In this document: positions 32,683 to 44,031 of the stretch, one piece after another
How the letters are laid out: every line of letters begins with the position of its first letter
Numbering within the stretch: position 1 is the first letter of the stretch
Assembly: GCF_902459465.1 (NCBI RefSeq)
Contig: NC_047083.1
Location: forward strand, 4,026,523-4,090,522
Reading direction: 5' to 3'
DNA: 64,000 bases
From: Asterias rubens
Taxonomy: Eukaryota > Echinodermata > Asteroidea > Forcipulatida > Asteriidae
Notes under the pieces: generated by a model
Told to the model about the DNA's origin: nothing
Database searches by the model: none
What the model saw: the letters and a program-made list of their open reading frames with translations, nothing else
Position numbers and translations under genes: made by a program

Positions 32683-33059
32683 AGACACTGGACACTATTG
32701 GTATTGTCAAAGACCAGTCTTCTCACTTGGTGTATCTTAACATTATGCATACAATAACAAACCTGTGAAACATTGAGCTCAATTGGTCGTCGAAGTTGCG
32801 AGATAATAATGCAAAAACACTCTTGTCACACAAAGTTGGGTGCGTTCAACTGGTTGATTTCGAGACCTCAAAATTATAAATCTGAGGTCTCAAAATCAAA
32901 TTCGTGGGAAACTACTTCATTCTCAAAAAACTATGTCACTTCAGAGGGAGCCGTTTCTCACAATGTTTTATACCATCAACCTCTCCCCGTTACTCGTCAC
33001 CAAATAAGGTTTATATGCCAATAATTATTTTGAGTAATAACCAATAGTGTCCACTGCCT
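32683..33059. mobile_element. TTAA-type MITE
   Basis: Flanked by TTAA, in tandem unit 1; belongs to the local inverted repeat with 29490-29856. Confidence 0.8.
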
Positions 33060-33867
33060 TTAAGACTTCGATATTATCTTGCGTAGAAATTTGTCGCTTG
33101 CCGTTCAAGCTGAGAATGGTGACCGTAAGCATAGAATTCAGCGGGAAGCAGAGCCATGAAATTGGGCCATGACGACTTTCAGCAAAATCAAATAAAAAGC
33201 TGTTAATACAATAACAACCCCTGGATCATTTTTTTTTAATGAGAAACAATGAATAAAATAGCAACATAATGTTTGGGCAATAAAACATGAATAATATAAT
33301 ATTTATAAGATCCGGCTATGAAATCAGATGCGGGTTACGGTTTATTTCTTTTATTGTATAATGTACATAAAATGCCCTTCAAAAAAATGATGAAAGAAAT
33401 AACACTCATGTTGGACGAATTTGTATGCTTTCAGATAGGAATAAAATACTTCTGGCTAGAATGTCTTTCAATATTTCAGTGAGAAATTACCTCTTTCTCA
33501 AAATCTATGCTACTTCAGAGGGAGCCGTTTCTTACAATGTTTTATACTATTAACAGCTCTCCAATGCTCGTTACCAAGTAAGTTTTTAAGTTAATATTTG
33601 TTTTGAGTAATTACCAAACGTGTACCTTCCCTTTAAGCCAAATAGCATCTTTGACGTCACCCCATTTCACTTCAAACATTAGCCCCACAGTCAAACCCGA
33701 CGTACATGTGTAGCCCTTTTCACACTATAGTTATTTACCGGGAAATTCCCGGGAACTTGTTGTCAATATTTTTTACACCTCACATAAACCCTGCTCAGGG
33801 GTAGGGTTAAATCCCTGAGTTAACCCGGGGGTAACACGTTGTTCCTGTGAAAAAGAAGCTAGTGTGA

Positions 33868-34107
33868 ACAGTTGATAGTGTAGGCACAGTCACAATTAAA
33901 TCAAACTGGACAAGGCAGTTCACGTCCAAAGTTGATAGTGTAGGCTAAGTCACAATTAAATCCAACTGGTCAAGGCAGTTCACGTCCACAGTTGATAGTG
34001 TAGGCTAAGTCACAATTTAATCAAACTGGACAAGGCCGTTCACGTCCACAGTTAATAGTGTAGACTAAGTCACAATTAAATCAAACAAGTCAAGGCAGTT
34101 CACGTCC
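33868..34107 (+). repeat. 60-bp tandem repeat, four units (unit 2 copy)
   Basis: Same unit as 32057-32296 and same number of copies. Confidence 0.92.
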
Positions 34108-34492
34108 ACAGTTAGGCTACGACCATAACATGTTTGCAACGTCCGGCCTTGAACAAGGCGATCAATTGAGCATGCACTCGAAAATATTTAACGACTTGTC
34201 AACAAGTCTACTTCAGAGCAAAGAAAATATTTAACGACAAATGGCTACAAAGTTAAGTCTACTTTAACTGGTATTATGGTTTGTTTAAGGTCGTTCATGT
34301 GTGTCGTGTAACCCGTGATCGTGTAGTCAGCATGTCAGTGATGATTATTATACGGGTGGTTATACACACGTGATCTGAGGGCGCGCGTCATCATCAACTT
34401 GACCAATCAGGGTCGAGCGTATAGCAGTGATGATGATGAACTTTATTTTTCTATGTACTGGTATCAACATATCCCTCAAATTCTCAATTAAA

Positions 34493-34869
34493 GACTCTGG
34501 ACACTATTGGTTATTGTCAAAGACCAGTCTTCTCACTTGGTGTATCTTAACATTATGCATACAATAACAAACCTGTGAAAATTTGAGCTCAATTGGTCGT
34601 CGAAGTTGCGAGATAATAATGCAAAAACACTCTTGTCACACAAAGTTGGGTGCGTTTAACTGGTTGATTTCGAGACCTCAAAATTATAAATCTGAGGTCT
34701 CAAAATCAAATTCGTGGGAAACTACTTCATTCTCAAAAAACTATGTCACTTCAGAGGGAGCCGTTTCTCACAATGTTTTATACCATCAACCTCTCCCCGT
34801 TACTCGTCACCAAATAAGGTTTATATGCCAATAATTATTTTGAGTAATAACCAATAGTGTCCACTGCCT
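34493..34869. mobile_element. TTAA-type MITE (unit 2 copy)
   Basis: Duplicate of 32683-33059. Confidence 0.8.
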
Positions 34870-35074
34870 TTAAGACTTCGATATTATCTTGCGTAGAAAT
34901 TTGTCGCTTGCCGTTCAAGCTGAGAATGGTGACCGTAAGCATAGAATTCAGCGGGAAGCAGAGCCATGAAGCACGGCCGTCGTCTAGACATATCATACGT
35001 GCGCTATATAAGACTTTGGTGTTGTTATTATCATTATTATCATTATTATTATTATTTAATTGTTCTTTTCCCAG

Positions 35075-35167
35075 ATGTAACTCTTCAAGCATTCGCTGAT
35101 AATGCCAGCTGCCGTGCTCTAAGCAAGAGGACCGGTAAAGCTGCTACAATGTCTATCCATAGAGAAA
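35075..35167 (+). pseudogene. TMEM183: TMEM183 copy 2 exon 2
   Basis: 93 nt, acceptor TTCTTTTCCCAG and donor GTAAGT intact. Reads VTLQAFADNASCRALSKRTG, ending MSIHRE instead of MSIRKE. Confidence 0.85.
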
Positions 35168-35859
35168 GTAAGTTGAAAGCAATCTTCACTGGCTTCCAGT
35201 GGCAATCTTCACAATGAGTTAGCCTTGTTTGGGGCATTCTTGCATTTAAAAAACAATTAAAAGAAATATAAAAAAATACATGCGATGTGAAGTCATGCCT
35301 GGAATTATACGGCCATGCCCTGCGTTGCCCTGGTCTTGGCCTTGGTCCCCCCCCCCCTTCAAAAGTTTTGACTTGCCCCCTCCAAGGTGAAATTCCAGGG
35401 GTCGATTTGACAAAGAACTTAGTCCTAGGAGATATTAGCTAGTCTTAACTCAAGATGGGACTAGTCCCAACTCTTTGTGAACCCACCCCAGCAGCCGCTT
35501 TCACGAACACTTTCACGAAAATCTTGAGTTAAAACGAGACTCGTCCTAATTTAGGATGGGTCCGATCCATCCTAACTGCTATGGTTTAAGGAACTTAATC
35601 CTTCCTAAGATTAATCCCAAGAGTTTATGAAGAGTTAGGTAAAATCAACCCCAGGCGCGCCTGGGAAGTGACACATTTCAATGTAACTGTCAGCACCCCG
35701 CTGAATTCACCAAGGAACCCTAAAATCACGACACCGAAATCAAACACTTTCGACTCCTTTTTTAGTTATGATTATTTACATTATATTTACAATCAAGCAT
35801 CAACTTCAAATAGAAATATTATGCAACTCCGAACTCTACTCAAACTTCTCTTAGCATCA

Positions 35860-36125
35860 AAATGCAACTCCAACTTCTTCTTAGCAATAATATGCAACTC
35901 CAAATTCAACTTAAATTCACAATAGCATCAATATGCAATCTCAACTTCTACTTAGCAATAATATGCATCTCCAAATTCCACTTAAATTCACAATAGCATC
36001 AATATGCAATCGCAACTTCTACTTAGCAATAATATGCATCTCCAAATTCCACTTAAATTCGCAATAGCATCAATATGCAATCTCAACTTCTACTTAACAC
36101 TAATATGCATCTCCAAATATTGTTT
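35860..36125 (+). repeat. 71-bp tandem repeat inside the solo LTR
   Basis: TATGCAATC recurs at 35932, 36003 and 36074, exactly 71 bp apart; flanking partial units extend the array. Unit includes CAACTTCTACTTAGCAATAA. Confidence 0.88.
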
Positions 36126-36539
36126 TCTAGGCATAAAAGCCAGTCTTTCCTTTCTCCAACAAATACCTCCTCGGTGCAACCTCCCTGATACATCAGTCCA
36201 GCCCTGCCGCGACTTCCCTGTCCGGCCCGACGTTTCGCCTACTGATGAACGCGCGTTATAACTGGAGCAACCTCGCCCATTCCCTGGCCATCTTGGCGCA
36301 TACTCTCGGCACATACTCTTGGCCATCTAAACAATAGAGTTTGTAATAACAAATAACACATAATAATGTGATTGACTATGGCCCTTCTGAACAAACTTTG
36401 CACTAAAAACCATTTTGGATAACAGCACTTTTCTGTCACAACTTTCTCAAATGTCTCAAGCAAATAAAATAGTATTTCTTGTAACTAACATGACTAAAGC
36501 CAGATTACTCAATTCTAAATTAATATTGATTTATCAACA

Positions 36540-36670
36540 CAGTTTTTGTTTCTTCACACAAAATGCACTGAAAATACAGACTTCGTTTTGGTTGAACTTC
36601 TTCACACAAAATGCACTGAAAATATAGACTTTGTTTTGGTTGAACTTCTTCAAACAAAATGCCCTGAAAA
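36540..36670 (+). repeat. About 50-bp tandem repeat, CACAAAATGCACTGAAAATA
   Basis: Two and a half units of TTCTTCACACAAAATGCACT with GACTTTGTTTTGGTTGAA. Confidence 0.75.
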
Positions 36671-37214
36671 TATAGCAGTTATAAACAATAAATAAATAGT
36701 TGGTTTAACTTACAGTCAATCCTGGGTGTTTCCGCCTGGATTCAATGTTAACTATGGTGATAAATTTCACCCTGCTCTGGTTTACTTTTGAAGCTCACGG
36801 TTTGAGCCAAGTATAGAGTGCCGACACACTCTATCCACGATGTTGCTGGCTCATCACAATGTCAGGTGAAAGAGCAGAGTGGCTGTGCAGTGTGTCCTTC
36901 TTACTGCTCTTACTGGAACTCTCTGGCCAACACCCTAAACTTGGAATGTCCCCCTGACTAAACTACTTGGCCTAATCACCTTGAATAAATTATATACTTC
37001 ACTGACCCAGTGTTACATAACCTGAAACCTCTATACCTGAAACCCCATGCTAAAAAGAACAAGGGAATGTTTAAACCTCTACACTCCAGTGAACCTAATC
37101 AATGACAACCTCGCAGGAACTTTTAACAATAGCCTGAACTTAAAGGTACATTGCTATATACAAATATATACAAAAAAACAAGAAATTTTGTGACAGTAAC
37201 CGCCTTCGGTTTGA

Positions 37215-37587
37215 AGGCAGTGGACACTATTGGTAATTGTCAAAGACCAGCCTTCACAGTTAATGTATCTCAACATTTGCATAAAATAACAAACCTGTGA
37301 AAATTTGAGCTCAATCGGTCATCGAACTTGCGAGATAATAATGAAAGAAAAAACACCCTTGTAACACGAAGTTGTGTGCGTTTAGATGGTTGATTTTGAG
37401 ACCTCAAGTTCTAAATCTGAGGTCTCGAAATCAAATTCGTGGAAAATCACTCCTTTCTCGAAAAATATGGCACTTCAGAGGGAGCCGTTTCTCACAATGT
37501 TTTATACCATCAACCTCTCCACTTGCCACCAAGAAAGGTTTTATTCCAATAATTATTTTGAGTAATTACCAATAGTGTCCACTGCCT
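37215..37587. mobile_element. TTAA-type MITE at the acceptor of exon-3-like unit a
   Basis: Inserted in the TTAA of the TTTAAAG acceptor; arm 1 keeps the unfilled TTTAAAG near 16427. The right end restores CTTTAAAG before the unit. Confidence 0.82.
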
Positions 37588-37593
37588 TTAAAG

Positions 37594-37885
37594 TCAAACT
37601 CGTCGACAGCACGAGTGAAATCTTTAAGGATACTTCACAAGATGAAGTGATTGACAACTGGTTTGAGAGAGAGTTCTTCAAGGGATGCTTTTAGCCTTGC
37701 TTGGGGCAAACAATATAAACAACAAAAACAAAAACCAATTACATGCATTGTGAAGTGACACATTTCAATCTTTGTTTTCTTTTAAAGTCAAACTCGTCGA
37801 CAGCACGAGTGAAATCTTAAAGGACAACTCGCAAGATGATGTGATTGATGACTTTGAGAGAGAGCTCTTCAAGCGTGGCTTTTTG
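37594..37885 (+). pseudogene. Two exon-3-like units before exon 3 of copy 2
   Basis: Units at 37594 to about 37683 and 37788 to about 37880, each with a TTAAAG acceptor and KLVDSTSEI start but no donor. Arm 1 has three such units; unit c is missing here. Confidence 0.7.
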
Positions 37886-37993
37886 CCTCGTTTGGGGCAA
37901 ATTTGTATTATGAGAAAACAAACAAACAAAACCCCAAGTACATGCATTGTGAAGTGACACATTGCAACGTAACCATCTTTGTTTCTTTTAAAG

Positions 37994-38173
37994 TCAAACT
38001 CGTGGACAGCACGAGTGAAATCTTGAAGAACACCTCCCAAGATGATGTGATTGAAGACTGGTTTGAGAGAGAGTTCTCTGATGATGATGATGAGGAAGAG
38101 ATCGTCTTCATCGAGGTTGTCGACCTAACTGAGATGACGGAGAAGGAAGACATAACAGAAAGGATGCCAGTCG
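37994..38173 (+). pseudogene. TMEM183: TMEM183 copy 2 exon 3
   Basis: 180 nt, 24 nt longer than in copy 1 because of an expanded acidic run (DDDDEEEIVFIEVVDLTEM). Acceptor CTTTTAAAG and donor GTAAGT intact. Confidence 0.83.
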
Positions 38174-38254
38174 GTAAGTAAGAGGCAGTCATGTTTAGTC
38201 TCGAGATTGATCTAAAGTTTAAGATGCTAACTGGCGTCTCATCACTGTGGTTAA

Positions 38255-38620
38255 ATGTACTGGACTCCTTTGGTAATAAATATTGTCATAGACCAGTATT
38301 TTCACTTTGTGTATCCCAACCAGTACTGATCCCAGTATGTAGAAAATAACCAATTCGTAGAAATTTGGACTCAATCGGTCATCGAAGATAAAGAGGAAAA
38401 TGAAGAATAAAAAGAAAAAACAAAAAACTTTGCACAAATTTGTTATCTTTTAGATTTCTAAAGAAAGGCTTCAGGCCTGAAGTCTTTTATTATTTCAGTG
38501 ACAAATTACCTCTTTCTCAAATATTACGTTACTTGAGAGGGAGCCGTTTCTTGTAAGTTCTTCAAGTAAGTTTTGATGCTGAAAATTATTTTGAGTTGTT
38601 ACCAATAGTGTCCACTGTCT
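38255..38620. mobile_element. TTAA-type MITE (arm 2 copy)
   Basis: Mirror of 14916-15268, flanked by TTAA. Confidence 0.8.
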
Positions 38621-38733
38621 TTAAGCGCAGAATTCGGCAGCACAGCACAGCCATGAAGGTAGGCCCTGCTCTAGAATGCAAGAGATCTGAACGGTCCATC
38701 ATCTCCCTCTCTCTCTCTCTTTATTTGCTGCAG

Positions 38734-38893
38734 AGCAAGTTACAGGAGGTCACTCTTCAAGTGCCAATGCTTACCCAACGGTTATCTGGTACCTTGTGTC
38801 CGCCTATATCTACCCTGAAGACATCTCAACCTTTGCATGTGACACGTACGCCTTGACAAACACTGCAGGGTTCTGGAGAAAGCTGTATTTCAG
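38734..38893 (+). pseudogene. TMEM183: TMEM183 copy 2 exon 4 with 9-bp deletion
   Basis: 160 nt against 169 in copy 1; reads ISTFACDTYALT where copy 1 has ISTFACLCRDTYALT. Acceptor after a CT repeat is intact, donor GTCAGT. Confidence 0.88.
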
Positions 38894-39224
38894 GTCAGTC
38901 CGAAAAGAACCCCACCTTCTTCTAGCGCATTTCGCAATAACTGTCTCAAGGTGCCCTGCCGTCAATTTCACCAAACTCTTCCTAACTTTGGGATTAATCT
39001 TGGGACTTGGGACGAGTTCACTTCCGTATCCAAATAATAGGACGCATTGAACCTATCCCAAGTTAGGACGGATTACTCGTCCTAACTCGAGTTAGGATTA
39101 ATCCTAGCGTTTCGTGAAATCGGCTGCAGGTCATTGGGCCAATAACATTTCTTTAATCTTTCTCAGCTCCCTGGGGAGTATACAACCCAAAGGCTTTTTC
39201 ATACACAATGTCAGCCTCTACCCT

Positions 39225-39540
39225 CGCAGGTACCCATTTTTATACCCCTGTGTAAAGAAAAGCAAAATGCATCTTGCCCAATGACACAAGTGTCCTGACC
39301 GGGATTCGAACCCACACTCCGATGACTTAACCACCAGGGCCAAACTTCATAAAGCTTTTCAGCAGAAAATTCTGCTCTGTAGTATATTTCTTGGCTAAGC
39401 AACAAATAATCGGGGTACTAGTCACAGCAATGGTATCTGGACGGTGTTCTGACTGGTAACCTATTTTTGTTAAGCAATCGTTTTTTGTACTAAGCAAGTT
39501 TTATGTGCCTTACAGGCTTTATGAAATTGGGCCCAGAACT
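39225..39540. mobile_element. SINE fragment followed by a CCCAATTTCATAG-type element
   Basis: 39290-39330 has GGGATTCGAACCCACACTCC (inverse B box); 39339-39536 ends TTTATGAAATTGGGCCCA. Neither is present at the matching place in arm 1. Confidence 0.55.
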
Positions 39541-39728
39541 TTAGTTCGATGCTCTGAAACCACTCGGACATAAGGCATTTTGAGATATGGGGGACACAAT
39601 ACTATAACACCAGTAGTTTGGGTAAACCTGTCTGTTTACATCTAAACCAAACAATGCACTTCTACAATATGCAACCATAGAGTTATTAAGATCTAGAGGG
39701 CGCACTGGCCTTTATACATGGCCCGACA

Positions 39729-39882
39729 TAGACCTTATCGCAAATACCAATGCGCACGCGCAGACTGTTGAATGAGGTGCATTGTGGGATTATATGGATC
39801 AAATTTGGATACCAGCAAGACCACAATGCACCTAATTCCTAGCTTTACGCGCGCGCCCCGGTATTTGCGAAAAGGTCTATGT
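39729..39882. mobile_element. Small inverted-repeat insertion in arm 2
   Basis: TAGACCTTATCGCAAATACC and inverse GGTATTTGCGAAAAGGTCTA. Arm 1 reads continuously GGCCCGACATGTGAGCATGC (reverse of about 13444-13463), so this is an insertion with a 2-bp repeat at the ends. Confidence 0.75.
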
Positions 39883-40173
39883 GAGCATGCGGCCATTTTC
39901 AAAAAAAGCATCGCACAAAAGTAGACAAAAGAGCATCGCACAGCGTGTGTTTATCGCATAGCGTTTTAAATAAACACAAACTCCAATGTGTACTTCATGT
40001 GCAACGCGCGTACAAATCGGCGCGCGTGTTTTCTTCCGGTCCCGTCGCATTATTTTGTGCAAGCAGTATCACCAGTGCGCCCTCTATGTGTCCAACATAT
40101 AATCTCAAAAATGGCTAATGACGCCTTTTGTGTAATCTAATAAAATTAACTATAACAAGAATGACAGATCTAG

Positions 40174-40795
40174 GTACTGGAGCCCCGAAGCAGCAAAGAG
40201 TCTCCCCAAGGAGCTTCACTACACCAGCATCCAGCGAACGTTCGGTCTGCGCACCCTCGTTATACGCTCTCTCCAGTTCATCTACCCGCCTTTCGCCCAC
40301 CGCAACACCGCGCTGGGAAACACCAACGACGCGGTGGAGAACATGTCGGGGCTCATTTTCATGTACCACGTCAGTCGACGCAAGGGCTCGAACTACGTCT
40401 ACTACTTGAAGTTTCAGGAAACGAGTCGCGCGTGTCAGATTTCTGATTGTGAGCGAGAGATTTTTGTGAACCCTAATCGTGATCAATGGATCTTGAAAAT
40501 CATGTGTAAGACTTGCCATCGTTTGGAGCCCGAACGGATCATGGGGAAGGAGTTAGTGAACGCATCGTTCAGCGTCAGCTACGGAATGATGTACAACAAG
40601 TTAAAGCTGGAATTTCAGGAGCCGATGGTGCGTCACACCAAGAGAGCCGACCGAACGATCTTGATTCTTGATCCCTTGCTTTGCGCTCGCGTTTACCCCT
40701 GGTGGCATCCGCTGTTCAACGATAACTTCAGATTGGAATCGGAGAGCGGAGGTCATACAAATGGGACGTTGAACATGTGGAACGCTAACAATTGA
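40174..40795 (+). pseudogene. TMEM183: TMEM183 copy 2 exon 5
   Basis: 622 nt, open to the stop at 40793-40795. The acceptor region GAATGACAGATCTAG lacks the pyrimidine tract seen in copy 1. Confidence 0.88.
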
Positions 40796-40990
40796 CCTCC
40801 TGACCTATGCCCTATCACTATGACCCACAGTTTACGAAACTTTGTAAACAAAATAGTTAATAGTCTGACAATAGGAGCCTATAGGCCAGCTTCCTCAAAA
40901 GGTGAAAAACATATGCTGAACAATTTACTGTCATTAATGTTGGTAGCGCTTAGAGATGCCCTTTGGGTGTGAAAAGCACTATATAAAAAC

Positions 40991-41236
40991 TGGGCCCAAT
41001 TTCATAGAGCTGCTTAAGCAAAAAAATTGCTAAAGCACGACAATAGTTCGCTTATTTTTCACATGTTACTGGCAAAAATGTCATGCCATATACATTGCTT
41101 GTGACTGGTATTTAGCTGTTGTTAACTTAGCATAACAATTGAGTGGGTCTTGGCCGGGAATCTGATATTACTAAGCAAGTTTTGTTTTGCTTAAGCAAAA
41201 TTTTGTGCTTAAGCAGCTCTATGAAATTGGGCCCTG
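40991..41236. mobile_element. CCCAATTTCATAG-type element (arm 2 copy)
   Basis: Mirror of 12089-12342. Confidence 0.75.
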
Positions 41237-41831
41237 GTCATCAATACTATTAAGCAAAAAATTGCAGGAAACCAGTTAAAGACAATACATGTTGTAATAT
41301 AGTATTTTGGATGGTAACCATGGTAACCTTTTATTTTAACAATTTTGTTGCTCTTGACCGCTTTTGAGCTTTAATAGCTTAATGAAAGTGTGACATTGTG
41401 TTCATATCGCCATTCTGTTATCCAGAAAAGGGCAACTCTATAAGGAAGTTGTCAATTTCTATAGAGGAACATTTTCAGGGGCACCAAGGCAAAAATCTGG
41501 GCAACAGGAGACAATTGCCTTCATATCTCATATACCAGGCTCGTTTTTTCAACAAGATAATAATAACATGATAATAATATATTTGATATAAAATAATGCT
41601 AATAACTAATAAATGTTATTTGGGGGCGCATTTTAGCATTTTTTTTATTCCATCAAACCTCAAATTCAAGCCAAATCTCAATCAATATGACAAATCAACT
41701 TCAAAAAGGTACCCCATCAGGTCCTGATTAATAATATACATAGAAGATAAAATTTAATTTTTAGTCTTCAACAAAAAACTGTATGTAAATTTACTCAAGA
41801 TGCAATAAAAATATTCCACTATAGATATTAA

Positions 41832-42211
41832 AGACAGTGGACACTATTGGTAACTGTCAAAGACCAGTCTTCTCACTTGGTGTATCTCAACATATGCATA
41901 AAATAACAAACCTGTGAAAATTTGAGCTCAATCGGTTGTAGAAGTTGCGAGATAATAATGAAAGAAAAAAAACACCCTTGTCACACGAAGTTGTGTGCTT
42001 TCTGATGCTTGATTTCGAGATCTCAAGTTCTAAATCTGAGGTCGCGAAATCAAATTCGTGGAAAACTACTTCTTTCTCGAAAACTACTTCACTTCAGAGG
42101 GAGTCGTCTCTCACAATGTGTTATACCATCAACCTCTCCCCATTACTCGTCACCAAGAAAGGTTTTATGCCAATAATTATTTTGAGTAATTACCAATAGT
42201 GTCCACTGCCT
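41832..42211. mobile_element. TTAA-type MITE (arm 2 copy)
   Basis: Mirror of 11117-11495; its TTAA marks the end of the inverted duplication. Confidence 0.82.
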
Positions 42212-42223
42212 TTAAACCGCTTA

Positions 42224-42900
42224 TGCCCGGGTCGACCACTTCGACCAAATCCTCAGTGACATCTTGCTGTTGTATAAACCACCGAAACGTTTTTGAATTG
42301 GACCGTCCCCGACAACTCTCACGACTACCCTAATTTAAGGCACTGCTCCGCAGAAACGCCAGACAAATAAATCCAAAGATAGAATCATAGTTAACCAACC
42401 AACACATTACCGTTTATTAATTTAAATAACTTCCAAAAAAACGTCCCATATAAATATTCGATTAATAATGCAACATGATCCCTTACCTAAAACATACTCA
42501 AAAGCAACTGGTGACCCCAAGTTCAAATAAGGCAAAATGTCCATATCATCCAACTGCAATTTAAAGGGATTATTATACATTACATGGATGTTGGACTTCA
42601 TTTCCCCTTATTTTTGCAGGGTGGCTAAAATAAGAGATGACTCAATACCCCCGCCGTACAGGCCCGTAGACTAGTTCAACCTGCTTATTATGCAACGACG
42701 GCCAGTGTATTGAAACCATAACAGCCTATTCTTATAACATTACATTACATACATAAACGCACGTGGTTATTTAGTCTTGGTGCAAGACGTTTCTCGTTTC
42801 CTTTTCACGCACACCGCGGCCAATTCACCGACAGCGCGCGCGCCGACTCACCTGACTTTAGTTCACTCACCGCCCCGGAGAAACGTCTTGGTCCGTGTGC
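42224..42900 (+). repeat. Palindrome left arm with truncated Merlin transposase 3' end
   Basis: Reverse complement of 44032-44313 plus 51459 to about 51868. Its first 70 bp encode the last residues of the Merlin-like transposase (ILSDILL then YKPPKRF), followed by 3' flank. In this arm the transposase is cut off, directly against the TMEM183 duplication. Confidence 0.85.
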
Positions 42901-44031
42901 ATGTTTGAGTTATGTGACCTCACATACATATTCAACGTGTGGGTCAACAAAATACTACGCACGCGCACAACTGGAAACAGACAAGCGGGCCAGTCTGGTA
43001 ACTTGCATGCACCCGACGTGTCGAGTAAAAGCCTCGCTGCATCATGCTACGGCGGGAACCCGGGGAAATACACACCATGTGCGTTTTATTGTGCATGCAA
43101 AGGCGATCACTGATCTTTATGTTATTATTAATTAGAGATCAGCGGTTGCGATCGATTGTTAGAGGGAAGAAATTGTCAGTCAATGAAAAAATACTATAAA
43201 AATATTGCTGACCGCATCGGCAAGACTCGAGGAGTCGAGAGTTTTATTTGCGGGTGAGAGAACTTGTAACTTGTATGGGTATATTTGCACATTATTTCGA
43301 AAATAAAGAAAGATATCCTGCATGGCCAAGTGCGTCGGCAAAGGATATGTCTGACATGTACATGTACCTTCTTGTACACATGCACACAGTACACAACCGA
43401 ATGCCAACGAGGTGTTGTGGCTGGGCTTCTTATCTTCGCGAAGACGTGTCAAATTACTCATAGGCTTAGATATTTAATGGTGGTCGACCACCGGTTGATT
43501 TTAACCAAGCTGTGTGAGTATGATACGGACGTTTCGGATGTAGTGTTTAGTTTTTTCTGCATAAAAAGTACTTTCAGGCACTGTGACCCTACAATTTTTT
43601 TTACCTACAAAGTTACCCTTTGGACTAAGACTAAAAATGCCAGAAAATCCCATGTTCGTGAACATCGATCTATTTTTGTTAGCTCTGTTGCTAAACATCC
43701 TCGTTCATAACATTTTAAGATTCCATTCCCCTCAATTAATTGCACTTACAAAATTCTCAAAATCTTCCCTAAAAACGTATTTTAGGGCAAACTAAATTCG
43801 CACATCGTTCAGCAGCAATCATGTTTACAAAAATTAAAAGACGAACGTAAATGTACAAGCCCGACACACCAACTAACATACGAGGAAGCCTCGCTGTTTC
43901 TGGTTGCGTTGCACAGAAGACGTACAGATACCAGACTGTGGGAAATTATGCTGATACTGCTACGTCAGAGTTATGCAGGCCTAGCGCAGCACGGCATGAT
44001 TGGAATGTGCTCGGAAATTCCCGAGCGATCA
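42901..44031. other. Spacer of the palindrome
   Basis: About 1.1 kb between the arms. Contains open frames up to 141 codons (43285-43710) with no recognisable domain and unlike composition for a protein; I see no gene. Confidence 0.5.

Larger units (their letters stand above)
31577..33160. repeat. Tandem unit 1 of a 1584-bp duplication
   Basis: Repeated at 33387-34970 with a constant offset of 1810 bp at both ends, so with almost no net length change. Contains a 60-bp tandem array and a full TTAA-type MITE. Confidence 0.93.
33387..34970. repeat. Tandem unit 2 of a 1584-bp duplication
   Basis: Nearly identical to 31577-33160. Ends at GCAGAGCCATGAA, where unit 1 continues into ATTGGGCCATG and unit 2 runs into unique sequence leading to the TMEM183 copy 2 breakpoint. 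Confidence 0.93.
35688..37195. mobile_element. Solo LTR, about 1508 bp, 5-bp target duplication
   Basis: Starts TGTCAGCACCCCG and ends AATTTTGTGACA, flanked by GTAAC at 35683-35687 and 37196-37200. The empty site survives in arm 1, where the reverse complement of about 16437-16455 reads CGGTTACATTGAAATG in continuous form. No internal coding domain, so a solo LTR from an unidentified LTR retroelement. The interior holds a 71-bp tandem repeat. Confidence 0.85.
35075..40795 (+). pseudogene. TMEM183: TMEM183 homologue, copy 2, lacks exon 1
   Basis: Exons 35075-35167, 37994-38173, 38734-38893 and 40174-40795 match copy 1 exons 2-5 with the same phases. Three defects are visible. Exon 1 and any replacement start exon are absent between segment A and exon 2. 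Exon 4 has a 9-bp in-frame deletion removing Leu-Cys-Arg from the F-box-like segment. The acceptor of exon 5 has lost about 30 bp including its pyrimidine tract, leaving GACAGATCTAG. A 1.5-kb solo LTR and a MITE lie in the intron between exons 2 and 3. Yet exon 5 remains open over 207 codons and differs from copy 1 mostly by conservative changes, so the loss is recent or part of the product is still made. Confidence 0.85.
35030..42211. repeat. Inverted duplication, arm 2
   Basis: Reverse complement of 11117-18010. The left limit falls in an ATT-rich tract about 35-45 bp before exon 2; the right limit is the border of the MITE 41832-42211, beyond which Merlin sequence begins. Confidence 0.85.

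Noticed and set aside
32057-34107. 60-bp tandem arrays as CRISPR
   Set aside because: Units are contiguous with no unique spacers, and the setting is eukaryotic.
34966-35217. Replacement first exon for TMEM183 copy 2
   Set aside because: An ATG-led frame exists upstream of exon 2 but there is no donor and the frame crosses the exon 2 acceptor in the wrong phase.
43285-43710. 141-residue frame in the palindrome spacer
   Set aside because: No domain, odd composition, overlapped by other open frames, no splice or promoter context.
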